Positions 41,103-51,400 of a DNA stretch of 64,000 nucleotides are shown piece after piece. The notes under the pieces were generated by a model. That model saw only the letters and a program-made list of their open reading frames with translations. It ran no database searches and had not been told where the DNA came from. Source of the DNA: Fratercula arctica (lineage: Eukaryota; Chordata; Aves; Charadriiformes; Alcidae). A program made the translations under genes and the position numbers. Within the stretch, counting starts at the first letter, position 1, and the number at the start of each line of letters is the position of its first letter. Location of the stretch: contig CANTUZ010000014.1 in assembly GCA_947846985.1 (NCBI GenBank), forward strand, positions 7,922,738-7,986,737. Direction: 5' to 3'.

Positions 41103-41387
41103 CCGAGGGACCATGGCGGGGTGGGACCCCAAAACCGAGGGGGACCCCGATGTCACCGAGCCGGAGCCGGACCCCGCAGCGCCCCAGGGAGGGGGGCCCG
41201 TGTCGCCGGCGGGGCCCCCCCCCCCCCCAAGAAGGGGACCCCAAAGTGTCCCCGCCGAGAGGCAACGCCTGGCCCCCCACAGGGGGTAAATGGGACCCCC
41301 CCAAAATGTGGGGGCGCCCCCGCCGCTCCCCCGCCCGCACCCGCCTCCGCAACCGCCGCTACGCAGCCCTGCGCCAGCTCATCCGAG
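41103..41387 (+). CDS. CCDC97: CCDC97-like fragment (core missing)
   Basis: After acceptor CCCCGCAG (41101-41102) an ATG in Kozak context (ACCATGG, 41113) opens MAGWDPKTEGDPDVTEPEPD. In another frame at 41330-41387 lies RTRLRNRRYAALRQLIRG, a close match to human CCDC97 TRLRNRRYAALRELIQG, ending at a GTCGGG donor in the phase expected for the next segment. The conserved part that should lie between (about 100 residues) is not visible, nor are downstream exons. Identity rests on that motif and on the position after HNRNPUL1 on the same strand, as in human. The copy may be degraded, or the sequence may have collapsed. Confidence 0.55.
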
Positions 41388-41399
41388 GTCGGGGGGGGC

Positions 41400-42110
41400 C
41401 ATGGCCGCGGGGGGGGGTCCCCTAAGTCCCCGGGGAGGGGGGGTCCCCAATGGCCTGGGTGGGGGGGGCTGAAGTCTCCAGGGGGTCCCCAATGTCCTCG
41501 GGGGGGTCCTGAAGTCTCCAGGGGGTCTTTGAGGTCCCCGGGGGGGTCCCCAATGGCCTGGGGGGGGGGGGGGGGGGCTGAAGTCTCCAGGGGGTCCCCA
41601 ATGGCCCCAGGAGGGTCCCTGAAGTCTCCCGTGGGCTTTGAGATCCGTGGGGGGGGGGGGTCCCTGATGTCCCCTGGGGGGGTCCCTGACATCCCCCCAA
41701 GTCCCTCTTGGGTTCCAAACGTGTGTTGCCCCCCCCCGGAGTTCCCCCAAGTCCCCCCGGGCTCTGGGTTGGGGGGGGGGGGGGGTGGGGTGTCCCCAGG
41801 TTCCCTTTGGGGTGTCGTCCCCCACATTCCCTTTGGCTTTGGGGGTCCCTTTATCCCCCGCCTGGGGTTTAGGGTCCCCCCCCTTTTCCCCAGGGCTTTT
41901 GGGGGTCCCCCCCTCCCTTTTGGTCTTGTCCCCTCTCCCCCCTCATTTCCCCCTGGGGTTTTTGGGGGGGGGGTGTCCCCGTTTCCTTTAGTTTTTGGGC
42001 CCCCCCCAGCCATTTTCCCCCTGGGGTTTTTGGGGTCCCTTTATGCCCCCCCCCCCCCGCCCCAGGGGTTTAGGGTCATCCCCCCCCTTCCCTTTAGGGG
42101 ACCCTTTCCC
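41400..42110 (+). repeat. GTCTCCAGGGGGTCCCCAATG repeat and decayed G/C-rich sequence
   Basis: Units of GAAGTCTCCAGGGGGTC (41430-41640) follow the CCDC97-like exon. The rest to 42110 is TTTGGGGTCCC-type low complexity. No missing CCDC97 exon was recognised here. Confidence 0.55.
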
Positions 42111-42169
42111 CAGGGCCGAGGTTCCCAGAGAGCCTCAAAAAAACACCTTTTCTCACTCGCCCCGGGGCT

Positions 42170-43620
42170 GGCCGCAAAAATTCCCGTGTGTCCGGAGGTT
42201 GGTGCTACGGACGGGAACGCCACACGGAGCGACGCCACACGGAGCGACGCCACACGGAGCAACGCCACACGGAGCGACGCCACACGGAGCGACGCCTCCA
42301 GGAGCGAGAGGAAGGACCCCCCCGGACGGACGTCCTGCCGGGGGAAGACGACCTGCGGGCCCCCGACGGTGACGTGAGGAGGCTCCGGGGAACCCCCCTG
42401 AAACCGAGCGCGGAACGTCGCGGTGCGGGATAAGAAGAGACTCTCCAAAACCGAGGAGACGCGTGTGCGCGGGGGGGGGGGGAAGCCTGGCGTCCAGGCC
42501 CAAGAACAGAACGAGGCGGGGGGGGGGGGAAATCCCAGATCCCGCAAACGGGCTGCCGGAACGCGGAACTGCTCGTGCAGCTGGGAACAACACCCCCGAG
42601 TGGGAACCGGCCGGAGCTTTCCGTCGCGGAAGCCCGATCCGCGCTTCGAGCTTGTCACCTGAGAAAATCGGTGCCGAAATACAGGCAATTTGAGCCCCTG
42701 CGGGTGGTGCCCCCCCCCCCCCCCCGAGGACATCGAGACCCCCGAGGTCTGAGACGACACAAACCACACAACGGACACGGGGCTGGGACTGAACCTGCCC
42801 GACACGCGCCAGCGTCGAGCCGCAGCCTCACCCCTTCCCTTTCCCAAAGGTGGCGGGGACGGCGTTCCCAAAAGTGCCCACAGGGGACGGCTCCTGGACG
42901 TCCCGCTGCCCCGCGCTGACTTCCAAACCCCTCCCGGCCGTTGTCGACCTTCTCCGCTTCCTCCGAAGCCCACCCTGCCCCTGGCCCGGGCCCCTCCGCT
43001 CAACTTCCAGAGAGCCGGGCCGGGGGGGGGGGGTCAGAATCCGCTGGGAAGCGCCCGAAGGAATGCGCTCGAGACCCCTGCTGCGCCGCGGGAGAGACGG
43101 AAGCGCAGCGGTAACCTCTGCCGGCGTCGATCCCCGACGGAGCGGTGGGAGCCGGGCGCTCGGCCATCCCCGGGCGAAGAGACCTGCGGGGCCCCTGTGG
43201 CGATTTGGGGGGGGCTCGAGGGAAGCCCCCCGGGGAACCGGGAAGGACGACGTGGCCCGAGACAAGAAGCGACTCTCCAAACGGAGAGGGCGGACGCGCG
43301 GGAAGCCCGGCTTCCAGACCTACGGACGTCACGACGCGTCTCGGAAGTTTCCAGATGACCCGCTTCCGCCACCGGGATTCCTTCCCCGCACGCTCTTGAC
43401 CGCGCAACGCCAAGAGGAGCGGCGGCCGGCCGGCGCCGTGCCCGAGGGTGCGGCCGTTCCGGATGCTGAGGGAACGGCACCCGAGGGGCCGCGGCCGCGT
43501 TCCTCGAGCGTCGGGACGACATCGAGACCCCCCCCCCCCCCGCGAGAAAGGTCTGAGACGCGGAAGACACGAATGACGCCGAGGACGGACGCGGGCGTCG
43601 CGCTGAACCCGTCAACCGCA
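42170..43620 (+). repeat. Diverged CpG-rich tandem duplication of unknown origin
   Basis: Two related segments, about 42360-42790 and 43190-43590. They share GATAAGAAGAGACTCTCC/GACAAGAAGCGACTCTCC, a GGGGAACC element before it, an AAGCCTGGCGTCCAG/AAGCCCGGCTTCCAG stretch and GACATCGAGACCCCC with GGTCTGAGACG. Both are CpG-rich, unlike neighbouring minisatellites. 42223-42300 also holds six copies of a 15-bp CGACGCCACACGGAG unit. No protein or transposon family was recognised. Confidence 0.6.
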
Positions 43621-43669
43621 TCCTCCGCCTGCCCGAAGTGGGGGGGGGAACCGCGCTCCGGGACGGCCC

Positions 43670-43960
43670 TCGCCACCGCGCCGACGGCAAAGACCCCTTT
43701 TGGCAACCGTCGACCTCGGCCCCTCGCCACCGCGCCGACGGCAAAGACCCCTTTTGGCAACCGTCGACCTCAGCCCCGCTCCGGCGGCAAAGACCCCTTT
43801 TGGCAACCGTCGACCTCGGCCCCTCGGCCCCGCTCCGGCGGCAAAGACCCCTTTTGGCAACCGTCGACTTCGGCCCCTCGGCCCCGCTCCGACGGCAAAG
43901 ACCCCTTTTGGCAACCGTCGACCTCGGCCCCTCGGCCCCGCTCCGGCGCCGGTCTCTCAG
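43670..43960 (+). repeat. GGCAAAGACCCCTTTTGGCAACC VNTR
   Basis: Five copies of a 45-60 bp unit: GGCAAAGACCCCTTTTGGCA, ACCGTCGACCTCGGCCCCTC and C(C/A)GCTCCGGC variants. Copies are nearly identical. Confidence 0.85.
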
Positions 43961-44345
43961 CTCAGCCTTTGGAGGGCTGGGGGGTGGGGAGGGGGTGGGG
44001 GGGTCCGAATCCATCCTTGACGCCATCCCCCAAAACCAGCCACCTGCTGCCGTCGCCGGGTGCCCCCCCCCTCCCGCTGCAAAAGGGAAAAAAAAAAACC
44101 CGATAAATCCCCAAAGCGATGAGAGCAGCGGCTCCGGGGGACCCTGGCGGGGGGGGGGTCGGGGGGGGTCCCTTCCAGCCCCATGGTCCTACGGGCGAGC
44201 GGCGCGTGTGGGGACGGGGGGGGGGGGGGGGGAGTGGGACCCTCGCTCGGGTTTTCGTTCTGCCTCGGCCGTACGCGGGGGTTGAGCGTTGTCTTATTTG
44301 AGCCCCCCCCCCTCCCCCCCCCCCAGAGCGAAATCAAAGGCTAAA

Positions 44346-44351
44346 AATAAA
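44346..44351 (+). terminator. Possible plus-strand poly(A) signal
   Basis: AATAAA inside CTAAAAATAAAAAAA, after a non-repetitive stretch around 44230-44310. It could end a transcript from the CCDC97 side. No coding exon directly upstream supports it. Confidence 0.3.
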
Positions 44352-44487
44352 AAAAAAAAAGATGACTAAAAGACTAAAACCTGGGGGTTTTTCCCCCCGC
44401 CGCCCCCCACCCCCCCGCCACCCCGGGGCCCGGCTGCGGAGGTCAGACTTGGGACCTTTTTGGCCCCTGGGGGGGAATGTTTAATAT

Positions 44488-44493
44488 TTTATT
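44488..44493 (-). terminator. Possible minus-strand poly(A) signal
   Basis: TTTATT on the plus strand reads AATAAA on the minus strand, 140 bp from the plus-strand AATAAA: a convergent arrangement. In human, TGFB1 converges on CCDC97, but no TGFB1 exon is visible here. Confidence 0.25.
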
Positions 44494-44501
44494 ATCATTA
44501 T

Positions 44502-44559
<58 letters not shown>
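44502..44559. repeat. (TGA)n microsatellite, about 19 copies
   Basis: Perfect trinucleotide run TGATGATGA preceded by an AT-rich stretch; the only long simple AT-containing microsatellite in the window. Confidence 0.95.
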
Positions 44560-44561
<2 letters not shown>

Positions 44562-44724
44562 GCCCGTGACCGTTCCAGGGCCGCTTCGGTCCCCCCCCCT
44601 CCCCGTGTCCGCGCTCGGCCTGTCCCGACGTGGCCAATGGAGCAGTTTCGGATTGGCCCCCCCCCCCCCCCCCCCCACCCCCCCCCCACGCTGGGCCCTG
44701 TCTCTGGAAGGGTGACACCAGCCG

Positions 44725-44965
44725 GGAACCCGGGGTGGGGGGGGGTCTCCTGGGGGAGGGGGGTTGGGGGGGGGGGATCTCCTGGGGAGGAGGGTTGGGG
44801 GGGGGGGGTGTCCTCCTGGGGGAGGAGGGTTGGGGGGGGGGGGGTGTCTCCTCCTGGGGGGAGGGGGGTTGGGGGGGGGGGGGTCACCCTGGGGAGGAGG
44901 GTTGGGGGGGGGGGGGGTTGAGGGGGGAGGTCTCCTGGGGGAGGGGGGTTGGGGGGGGGTCCTTG
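44725..44965. repeat. TCTCCTGGGGGAGGAGGGTTGGGG array
   Basis: Six 38-50 bp units of CTCCTGGGGGAGG(A/G)GGGTTGG plus a G run, between the microsatellite and the CTCF-like motif. Confidence 0.8.
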
Positions 44966-45185
44966 GGGACGGGGGGGGGGAGCACCGAGGTGGTGACACC
45001 ACGGAGGGGGAAAACCTCGAGGGAGGGGGCCCTGGGGCGGAGCTCCTTGGGGACGTAGAGCCGGGGGGGTGGAATGTCTCCCCATTGGCCCATCCATCTG
45101 CCAATCAAGTGGTGGGCGGGTCCTGCGGGGCTTGGCAAAAGGACCACGCCCTCCCAAGCCCCGCCCCTGCAGCCCCCGTGGGCGG

Positions 45186-45200
45186 CCGCCAGGGGGCGCC
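45186..45200 (+). promoter_or_regulatory. CTCF-like binding motif
   Basis: CCGCCAGGGGGCGCC closely matches the CTCF core (CCASYAGRKGGC type). It lies at the left edge of a 1.65-kb tandem array in the gene-free interval between the two gene blocks. CCAAT/ATTGG elements lie nearby (44634, 44654, 45085, 45101). Confidence 0.5.
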
Positions 45201-45234
45201 GGCGCCAAGGGACGGGGAGGGAGCAGGACCTGGC

Positions 45235-46885
45235 CCAGTCTGGGGGGTCCTTGCCCAGTCTGGGGGGGTCCCTGTCCAGTCTAGGGGGGTTCTTCCCCAG
45301 TCTGGGGGGTCCTTGCCCAGTTTGGGGGGTCCCTGTCCAGTTTGGGGGGGGTCCCTGTCCAGTCTGGGGGGTTCTTCCCCAGTCTGGGGGGTCCTTGTCC
45401 AGTTTGGGGGGTCCCTGTCCAGTTTGGGGGGGTCCCTGTCCAGTCTAGGGGGGTTCTTCCCCAGTCTGGGGGGTCCTTGTCCAGTTTGGGGGGGTCCCTG
45501 TCCAGTTTGGGGGGGTCCCTGTCCAGTCTAGGGGGGTTCTTCCCCAGTTTGGGGGTCCTTGCCCAGTCTGGGGGGGTCCCTGTCCAGTTTGGGGGTCCCT
45601 GTCCAGTCTAGGGGGGTTCTGCCCCAGTCTGGGGGGTCCTTGCCCAGTTTGGGGGGGTCCCTGTCCAGTCTAGGGGGGTCCTCCCCCAGTTTGGGGGTCC
45701 TTGCCCAGTCTGGGGGGTCCCTGTCCAGTTTGGGGGTCCCCGTCCAGTCTAGGGGGGTTCTTCCCCAGTCTGGGGGGTCCTTGTCCAGTTTGGGGGGTCC
45801 CTGTCCAGTTTGGGGGGGTCCCTGTCCAGTCTAGGGGGGTTCTTCCCCAGTCTGGGGGGTCCTTGTCCAGTTTGGGGGGTTTCCTGTCCAGTTTGGGGGG
45901 GGTCCCTGTCCAGTCTGGGGGGTTCTTCCCCAGTCTGGGGGGGTCCTTGTCCAGTTTGGGGGGGTCCCTGTCCAGTTTGGGGGGGTCCCTGTCCAGTCTA
46001 GGGGGGTTCTTCCCCAGTTTGGGGGGTCCTTGCCCAGTCTGGGGGGTCCCTGTCCAGTTTGGGGGTCCCTGTCCAGTCTAGGGGGGTTCTGCCCCAGTCT
46101 GGGGGGTCCTTGCCCAGGTTTTGGGGGGGTCCCTGTCCAGTCTAGGGGGGTCCTCCCCCAGTTTGGGGGTCCTTGCCCAGTCTGGGGGGTCCCTGTCCAG
46201 TTTGGGGGTCCCCGTCCAGTCTAGGGGGGTTCTTCCCCAGTCTGGGGGGTCCTTGCCCAGTTTGGGGGGTCCCTGTCCAGTCTAGGGGGGTTCTTCCCCA
46301 GTCTGGGGGGTCCCTGTCCAGTCTAGGGGGGTTCTTCCCCAGTCTGGGGGGTCCTTGCCCAGTTTGGGGGGGTCCCTGTCCAGTCTAGGGGAGTTCTTCC
46401 CCAGTCTGGGGGGTCCTTGTCCAGTTTGGGGGGTCCCTGTCCAGTTTGGGGGGGTCCCTGTCCAGTCTAGGGGGGTTCTTCCCCAGTCTGGGGGGTCCTT
46501 GTCCAGTTTGGGGGGTCCCTGTCCAGTTTGGGGGGGTCCCTGTCCAGTCTAGGGGGGGTTCTTCCCCAGTTTGGGGGGTCCTTGCCCAGTCTGGGGGGTC
46601 CCTGTCCAGTTTGGGGGTCCCTGTCCAGTCTAGGGGGGTTCTTCCCCAGTTTGGGGGGGTCCTTGCCCAGTTTGGGGGGGTCCCTGTCCAGTCTAGGGGG
46701 GTCCTCCCCCAGTTTGGGGGGTCCTTGCCCAGTCTGGGGGGTCCCTGTCCAGTTTGGGGGGTCCCTGTCCAGTCTGGGGGGTCCTTGCCCAGTTTGGGGG
46801 GGTCCCTGTCCAGTTTGGGGGGTTCTTCCCCAGTTTGGCGGCTCCTTGCCCAGTTTGGGGGGTCCCTGCCCAGCCGGGTGCTGGG
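45235..46885. repeat. 1.65-kb satellite of GTCCCTGTCCAGT(C/T)T units
   Basis: About 60 monomers of 26-31 bp alternating GGTCCTTGTCCAGTTTGGGG, GGTCCCTGTCCAGTCTAGGG and GGTTCTTCCCCAGTCTGGGG in a higher-order pattern of roughly 85-115 bp. Open frames across it are repeat artefacts. Confidence 0.9.
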
Positions 46886-46889
46886 GAGG

Positions 46890-47940
46890 GGGGGATGAGT
46901 TTGGGGGGTCCCCCTGCCCCCCCCCCCCCCCCCCCCGCGGTGACTGGCGCCGGGGCTGTCACAGGGGACGCAGCGCCTCGGCCCGGTCCCCTCCGTGTGT
47001 CCCCTCGCGGTGACACCCCCCGTCCCCGCGCTGTCCCCTCCCTGTCCCCACGTGCCTGGCACCGGTGACACCCCTGTGCCCCCCATCCCCCCTGTGCCCC
47101 CCCCCGGTCCCTTCCCGCCGCCCCCGCCTGGCGCTGCCGCTTCCGCCCCCCGCCGCCGTCGCCCCCCTTCCCGCGGCGGCCCCGGGGACGCCTATTTTTA
47201 GCTCTTTTCCTGCCCGGATCCGGCACTCGCTTATTTTTGACACCGGGGGGGGGGGGGGGGCCAAGGCCGTGGGGGGGGGGGGACACACACACACGCGGTG
47301 GCTTCACCCATGGTCTCCCCCCCCCCCGCCAGGGATGCGCTGAGGCCCCACGAACTCGTGGCAGCGGTGGGTGACGGCGCCGCCGGCGGCAGGAGGGACA
47401 CGGGGGGGGGGGGGGGGGGGGTCGCGGCCTCGGTGTCCTGTGTGTGTCCCCCCGTCCCCCCCCCCCCCGATTTTTCCAGCCCCCCCGGGGGGGGACACAC
47501 ACACACAGGGTGTCCCAGGAGGCGCCGGATCCGGGTGGGGTTGGATGGAGCAGGGACAGGGTGGCCCCCCCCCCCCCCCCCAACCCCCCCCCCCCCCGCC
47601 GGGGGCCCGATCCTGCCCTTGGCCGAGCCGCGCTGTCCCCAACCCCTGGCCACTCGTCGGGGGTCCAGATGGGGGTGTCCCATGTTCCCCCCCCCCACAC
47701 CCCCCCGTGCCGGGAAGGACCATCGTGTCCCCCTTGTCCCCCCCCCCCCGCGGTGGCTTCCCGGCGAGGCACCGGGCCCTTTCCTTCCTCCCCCCCCCCC
47801 CCCCCCCCCCCCGCCCTGGGACCGGGAGCCGCTTCCCGCACGGGGACGGCACCGTGTCGCCCCCCCCCGTGTCCCCCAGTCCCGTGTGTCCCCCCCCCGG
47901 TGTCCCCCCCCCCGGTGTCCCCCCCCCCGAGCGAGAGCCA
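46890..47940. other. Gene-free GC-rich interval
   Basis: C-rich and G-rich runs with a short AT-containing island (47185-47240). No exon, RNA gene or transposon was recognised. Confidence 0.5.
47192..47201. promoter_or_regulatory. MEF2-like site
   Basis: CTATTTTTAG is a consensus MEF2 element (palindromic class YTAWWWWTAR) in a short AT-containing island with a second TTATTTTTGA nearby. No gene start is visible beside it, so function is speculative. Confidence 0.25.
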
Positions 47941-47984
47941 AGGATGGGGTCGGGCTCCAGCGTTAATTTACAGCATCGACACCG

Positions 47985-47990
47985 TTTATA
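47985..47990 (-). terminator. EXOC3L2: EXOC3L2 candidate poly(A) signal (TATAAA)
   Basis: TTTATA on the plus strand gives the variant signal TATAAA about 230 bp after the EXOC3L2 stop codon (48216-48218), in one of the few AT-containing stretches here. The 3' UTR would span about 47960-48215. Confidence 0.35.
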
Positions 47991-48215
47991 CGGGGGGGGG
48001 GTGGGGGGGGCCGAGCCGGCACCCGGTTTTGGGGCGCAGCATCGCACCCCGCTCTGGGGGGGGGGGGGGGGGGGGGGGGGTGAGCACCCCGAATTTGGGA
48101 TGCAGTGACGCGCCCATCTCCGGGGCAGGTGGTTCCCCCGGTTTCGGGGTGCGACATCGCGCCCCTCTCTTGGGGGGGGGGGGGGGGGGGGGGCGGCCGC
48201 CCATTTTCGGGGCGC

Positions 48216-48444
48216 TCACGGGCGGGGGGGGTGGGGGCGCGGCAGGCGGGGGGGGGCGAGTCGCGCCAGCCGCGGCCAGTGGCAGGGCAAGCAGCGGACC
48301 TGGCGGGCCACCGGCAACTGGGCGAAGAAGGCGCGATGGCGGGGGGGCCCCGGCTCCACCTCCTGCAGCACCCCCAAAATCTCCTGCCGCGCCGCCTGCC
48401 CCCGCAGCCCCCGCACGTCCAGCAGCGCCGCCACGTGCTCGCGC
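48216..48444 (-). CDS. EXOC3L2: EXOC3L2 terminal exon
   Basis: After [48 protein letters not shown], then a Pro/Arg-rich end HPPRP and TGA. The LLDVRGLRG helix is typical of the Sec6/TNFAIP2 family C terminus. Confidence 0.85.
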
Positions 48445-51400
48445 CTGCGGAGCAGCGCCCTCAGCACCGGGCCCGAGGCCGGGAGGGGGGGACGGGGGTG
48501 GGCCCGAGTCTGGGAGGGGGCGACGGGGGTGGGCCCGAGTCTGGGAGGGGGGGACGGGGGTGGGCCCGAGTCTGGGAAGGGGGAAGGCGCCCGGGTTTGG
48601 GGGGACGGGGACGGCCCGAGTCTGGGAAGGGGGAACGTGCCCGGGTTTGGGGTGGGCCCAAGTCTGGGAAGGGGGAACGGGCCCGGGTTTGGGATGGGCC
48701 TGAGTCTGGGAAGGGGAACGCGCCCGGGTTTGGGGGGACGGGGACGGGCCCGAGTCTGGGAAGGGGGAACGCGCCCGGGTTTGGGGTGGGCCCGAGTCTG
48801 GGAAGGGGGAACGCGCCCGGGTTTGGGGGGACGGGGACGGGCCCGAGTCTGGGAAGGGGGAACGCGCCCGGGTTTGGGGGGACGGGGGTGGGCCCGAGTC
48901 TGGGAAGGGGGAACGCGCCCGGGTTTGGGGTGGGCCCGAGTCTGGGAAGGGGGAACGCGCCCGGGTTTGGGGGGACGGGGACGGGCCCGAGTCTGGGAAG
49001 GGGGAACGCGCCCGGGTTTGAGGGGACGGGCCCAAGTCTGGGGAGGGGGAATGCGCCTGGTTTTGGGGGGACGGGGGTGGGCCCGACTCCGGGGAGGGGG
49101 AACGCACCCGGGTTTGGGGTGGGCCCGAGTCTGGGAAGGGGGAACGCGCCCGGGTTTGGGGTGGGCCCGAGTCTGGGCAGGGGGAACACACCCGGTTTTG
49201 GGGTGATGGGGGTGGACCCATTTTTTGGGGAGGGGCTGGCACCCATTTTTAGGGCACCCCGGCTCTCGCTGTCACCGGTGGCAGCCGGGGCCGGAAGCCC
49301 CCCCAGGGCCTGCGGGGCCACACGCGTGCCACCGTCCCCCCCGGGGGACAAGGGAGGGGACTTGGCCCTGGGCCGCGGCCGCTTCCCGGCGGGGCGGGAG
49401 GTGCCGGGAAGGACGGATGCCGCGTCCCCGTCACCCGGCTCGGGGTGACACCGCGTCCCGCCGCCGCTCCCTGCGGGGTGGTGGCACCTCGCCTTGGCAT
49501 TGCCACCCCCCCACGCCGGCTGCGGGGCCCCAAGCGCCACCCCCGCTGTTGTCCCTATGGGGCTGGGGTGTCCCCGCTTGGCCATCCCCCCCCCCACCCC
49601 GCCGTGGGGCCACCATGGTGTCACCGCACTCACCGGACGTCGGGGAAGTCCCTCACCAGGACGCCCACCTCCATCTGCAGCGCCGCCGTGTCCTCCAGCA
49701 CCAGCAGCTCCCGCAGCCGCGGCACCACCGAGTCCAGCCAGGGCGAAGCCGAATCCTGAGCGGGACCCCCAGGGTTATCACCCCCCCCACCCCTGCCCCA
49801 GCCGAGGAGCACCCAAGGGTGGCGGGGACGGGGGGGTGGGGGTCTCACCAAGCGGCTGAAGAGCTCGCGGAGCTGGCGGGCTTCGTCCCCGAGGCGGGCG
49901 GCCACCCGGGCCCGCATCTTGGCCGAGGTGCAGACCAAGCGCACCTGCATGAGCGGCCGCACGTACTCGATGAGCACCCGCCGGTGCACCTCGCTCACCA
50001 GCACCTGCGGCATCAAGGGTCAGCAGAAGCCAGCGGTGACGGCGGTCACCGTCCCACCGCCGGGCGCCGGAGGCGGCACCCACCTGGTAGGGCTCCGGGC
50101 GCAGCGGGCGCAGCTTCTGGCTGAAGCTGGTGACGAGCATGACGATGGCGTCGAAGGCGTCGGAGCTCGTCAGCCACTTGCGCTTCATCAGCTTGTTGAA
50201 GTAGGGCTGGGAGGCGGCGAGGGGGAAACTGGGGTGGGCGGACGTCCCTGCACCCAGGGGTGCCATCCCTGGCGGCGCCCGGTGCGTGGGAGGCCACCCG
50301 GAACATTGCACCCATGGGTGTCACTTGGCTCAACGGCCAACGGAGGGGCACCATGATGGTTGCACCCATGGGCATCGTCCAACGGTTGGGAACCGTGACC
50401 GTTGCACCCATGGGCATCACCTGGGTCAACACCCAACGGATGGACACCATGACCATTGCACCCATGGGCATCACCTGGGTCAACACCCAATGGATGGGCA
50501 CCATGATGCCCATTGCACCCATGGGCGTCACCCGGCTCAACACCCAATGGATGGACACCATGACCATTGCACCCATGGGTGTCACCCGGCTCAACACCCA
50601 ATGGATGGGCACCATGATGCCCATTGCACCCATGGGTGTCACCCGGCTCAACACCCAATGGATGGACACCATGACCATTGCACCCATGGGTGTCACCTGG
50701 CTCAACACCCAACGGATGGGCACCATGATGCCCATTGCACCCGTGGGTGTCACCCGGCTCAACACCCAATGGATGGACACCATGACCATTGCACCCGTGG
50801 GTGTCACCCGGCTCAACACCCAACGGATGGACACCATGACCATTGCACCCGTGGGTGTCACCCACCTTGAGGTCCTCGAAGAGGCGCTGCGTGAGGACGT
50901 GGTTGCAGAGCCGGGTCACCTTGTCCAGGGCGGCGTGGGCCTGGCGCCGGGGCTCCTCGCTCTCAGGGTGCCCGAACTGCGCCAGCCGCTCGGCGAAGGC
51001 CCTGCCGCAGGGAGGTCAGTGGGTGCTGCCGGGGACCCCGAGCACCGCGGGGACGTGGGGAGGGGGACAGCTGGGGGTGGCCTCACCTGAAGGGGGGACA
51101 GCAGTTGACCAGGGCGATGGCCCGGCTGGTGGCACCGTCGGGTGGGGTGGCTTCAGCGGGGGCCTCCAGGAACCGCTCCACCTTCCGCTGGAAACTGAGA
51201 GCGCCCACATGGGTCACCCACAGGGGGACCTTGGGGACCCGGCACCCTGGGGACCTGCCACCCGGGTGCTACACTCGTCCTGTGTCCCCTGTCCCCGCCA
51301 TGGCCATCCCAGCTCTGTCCGGTGGCTCCTGTCCCACCACGGTGCCCACGTCCCCGTGCCCATCACCCGTGTCCCTCCCCACGTCCCCGTGTCCCCATGC

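Noticed and set aside
42188..42433. His/Thr/Glu/Arg repeat frame as the missing acidic C terminus of CCDC97
   Set aside because: It does not resemble the CCDC97 C terminus (Glu/Asp-rich with FDYSTVDDNPDFD); it arises from a 15-bp tandem repeat.
44481..44600. Poly-Ser or poly-Ile/Met frame on the minus strand
   Set aside because: Translation of the (TGA)n microsatellite only.
47300..47420. Minus-strand stretch reading VTHRCHEFVGPQRIPG, considered as a coding exon
   Set aside because: No splice sites, no neighbouring exon and no family match; bounded by G/C runs.
44460..47500. Possible TGFB1 gene, expected next to CCDC97 from human gene order
   Set aside because: No cysteine-knot or latency-peptide motif was found on either strand; only arrays and gene-free sequence are present.
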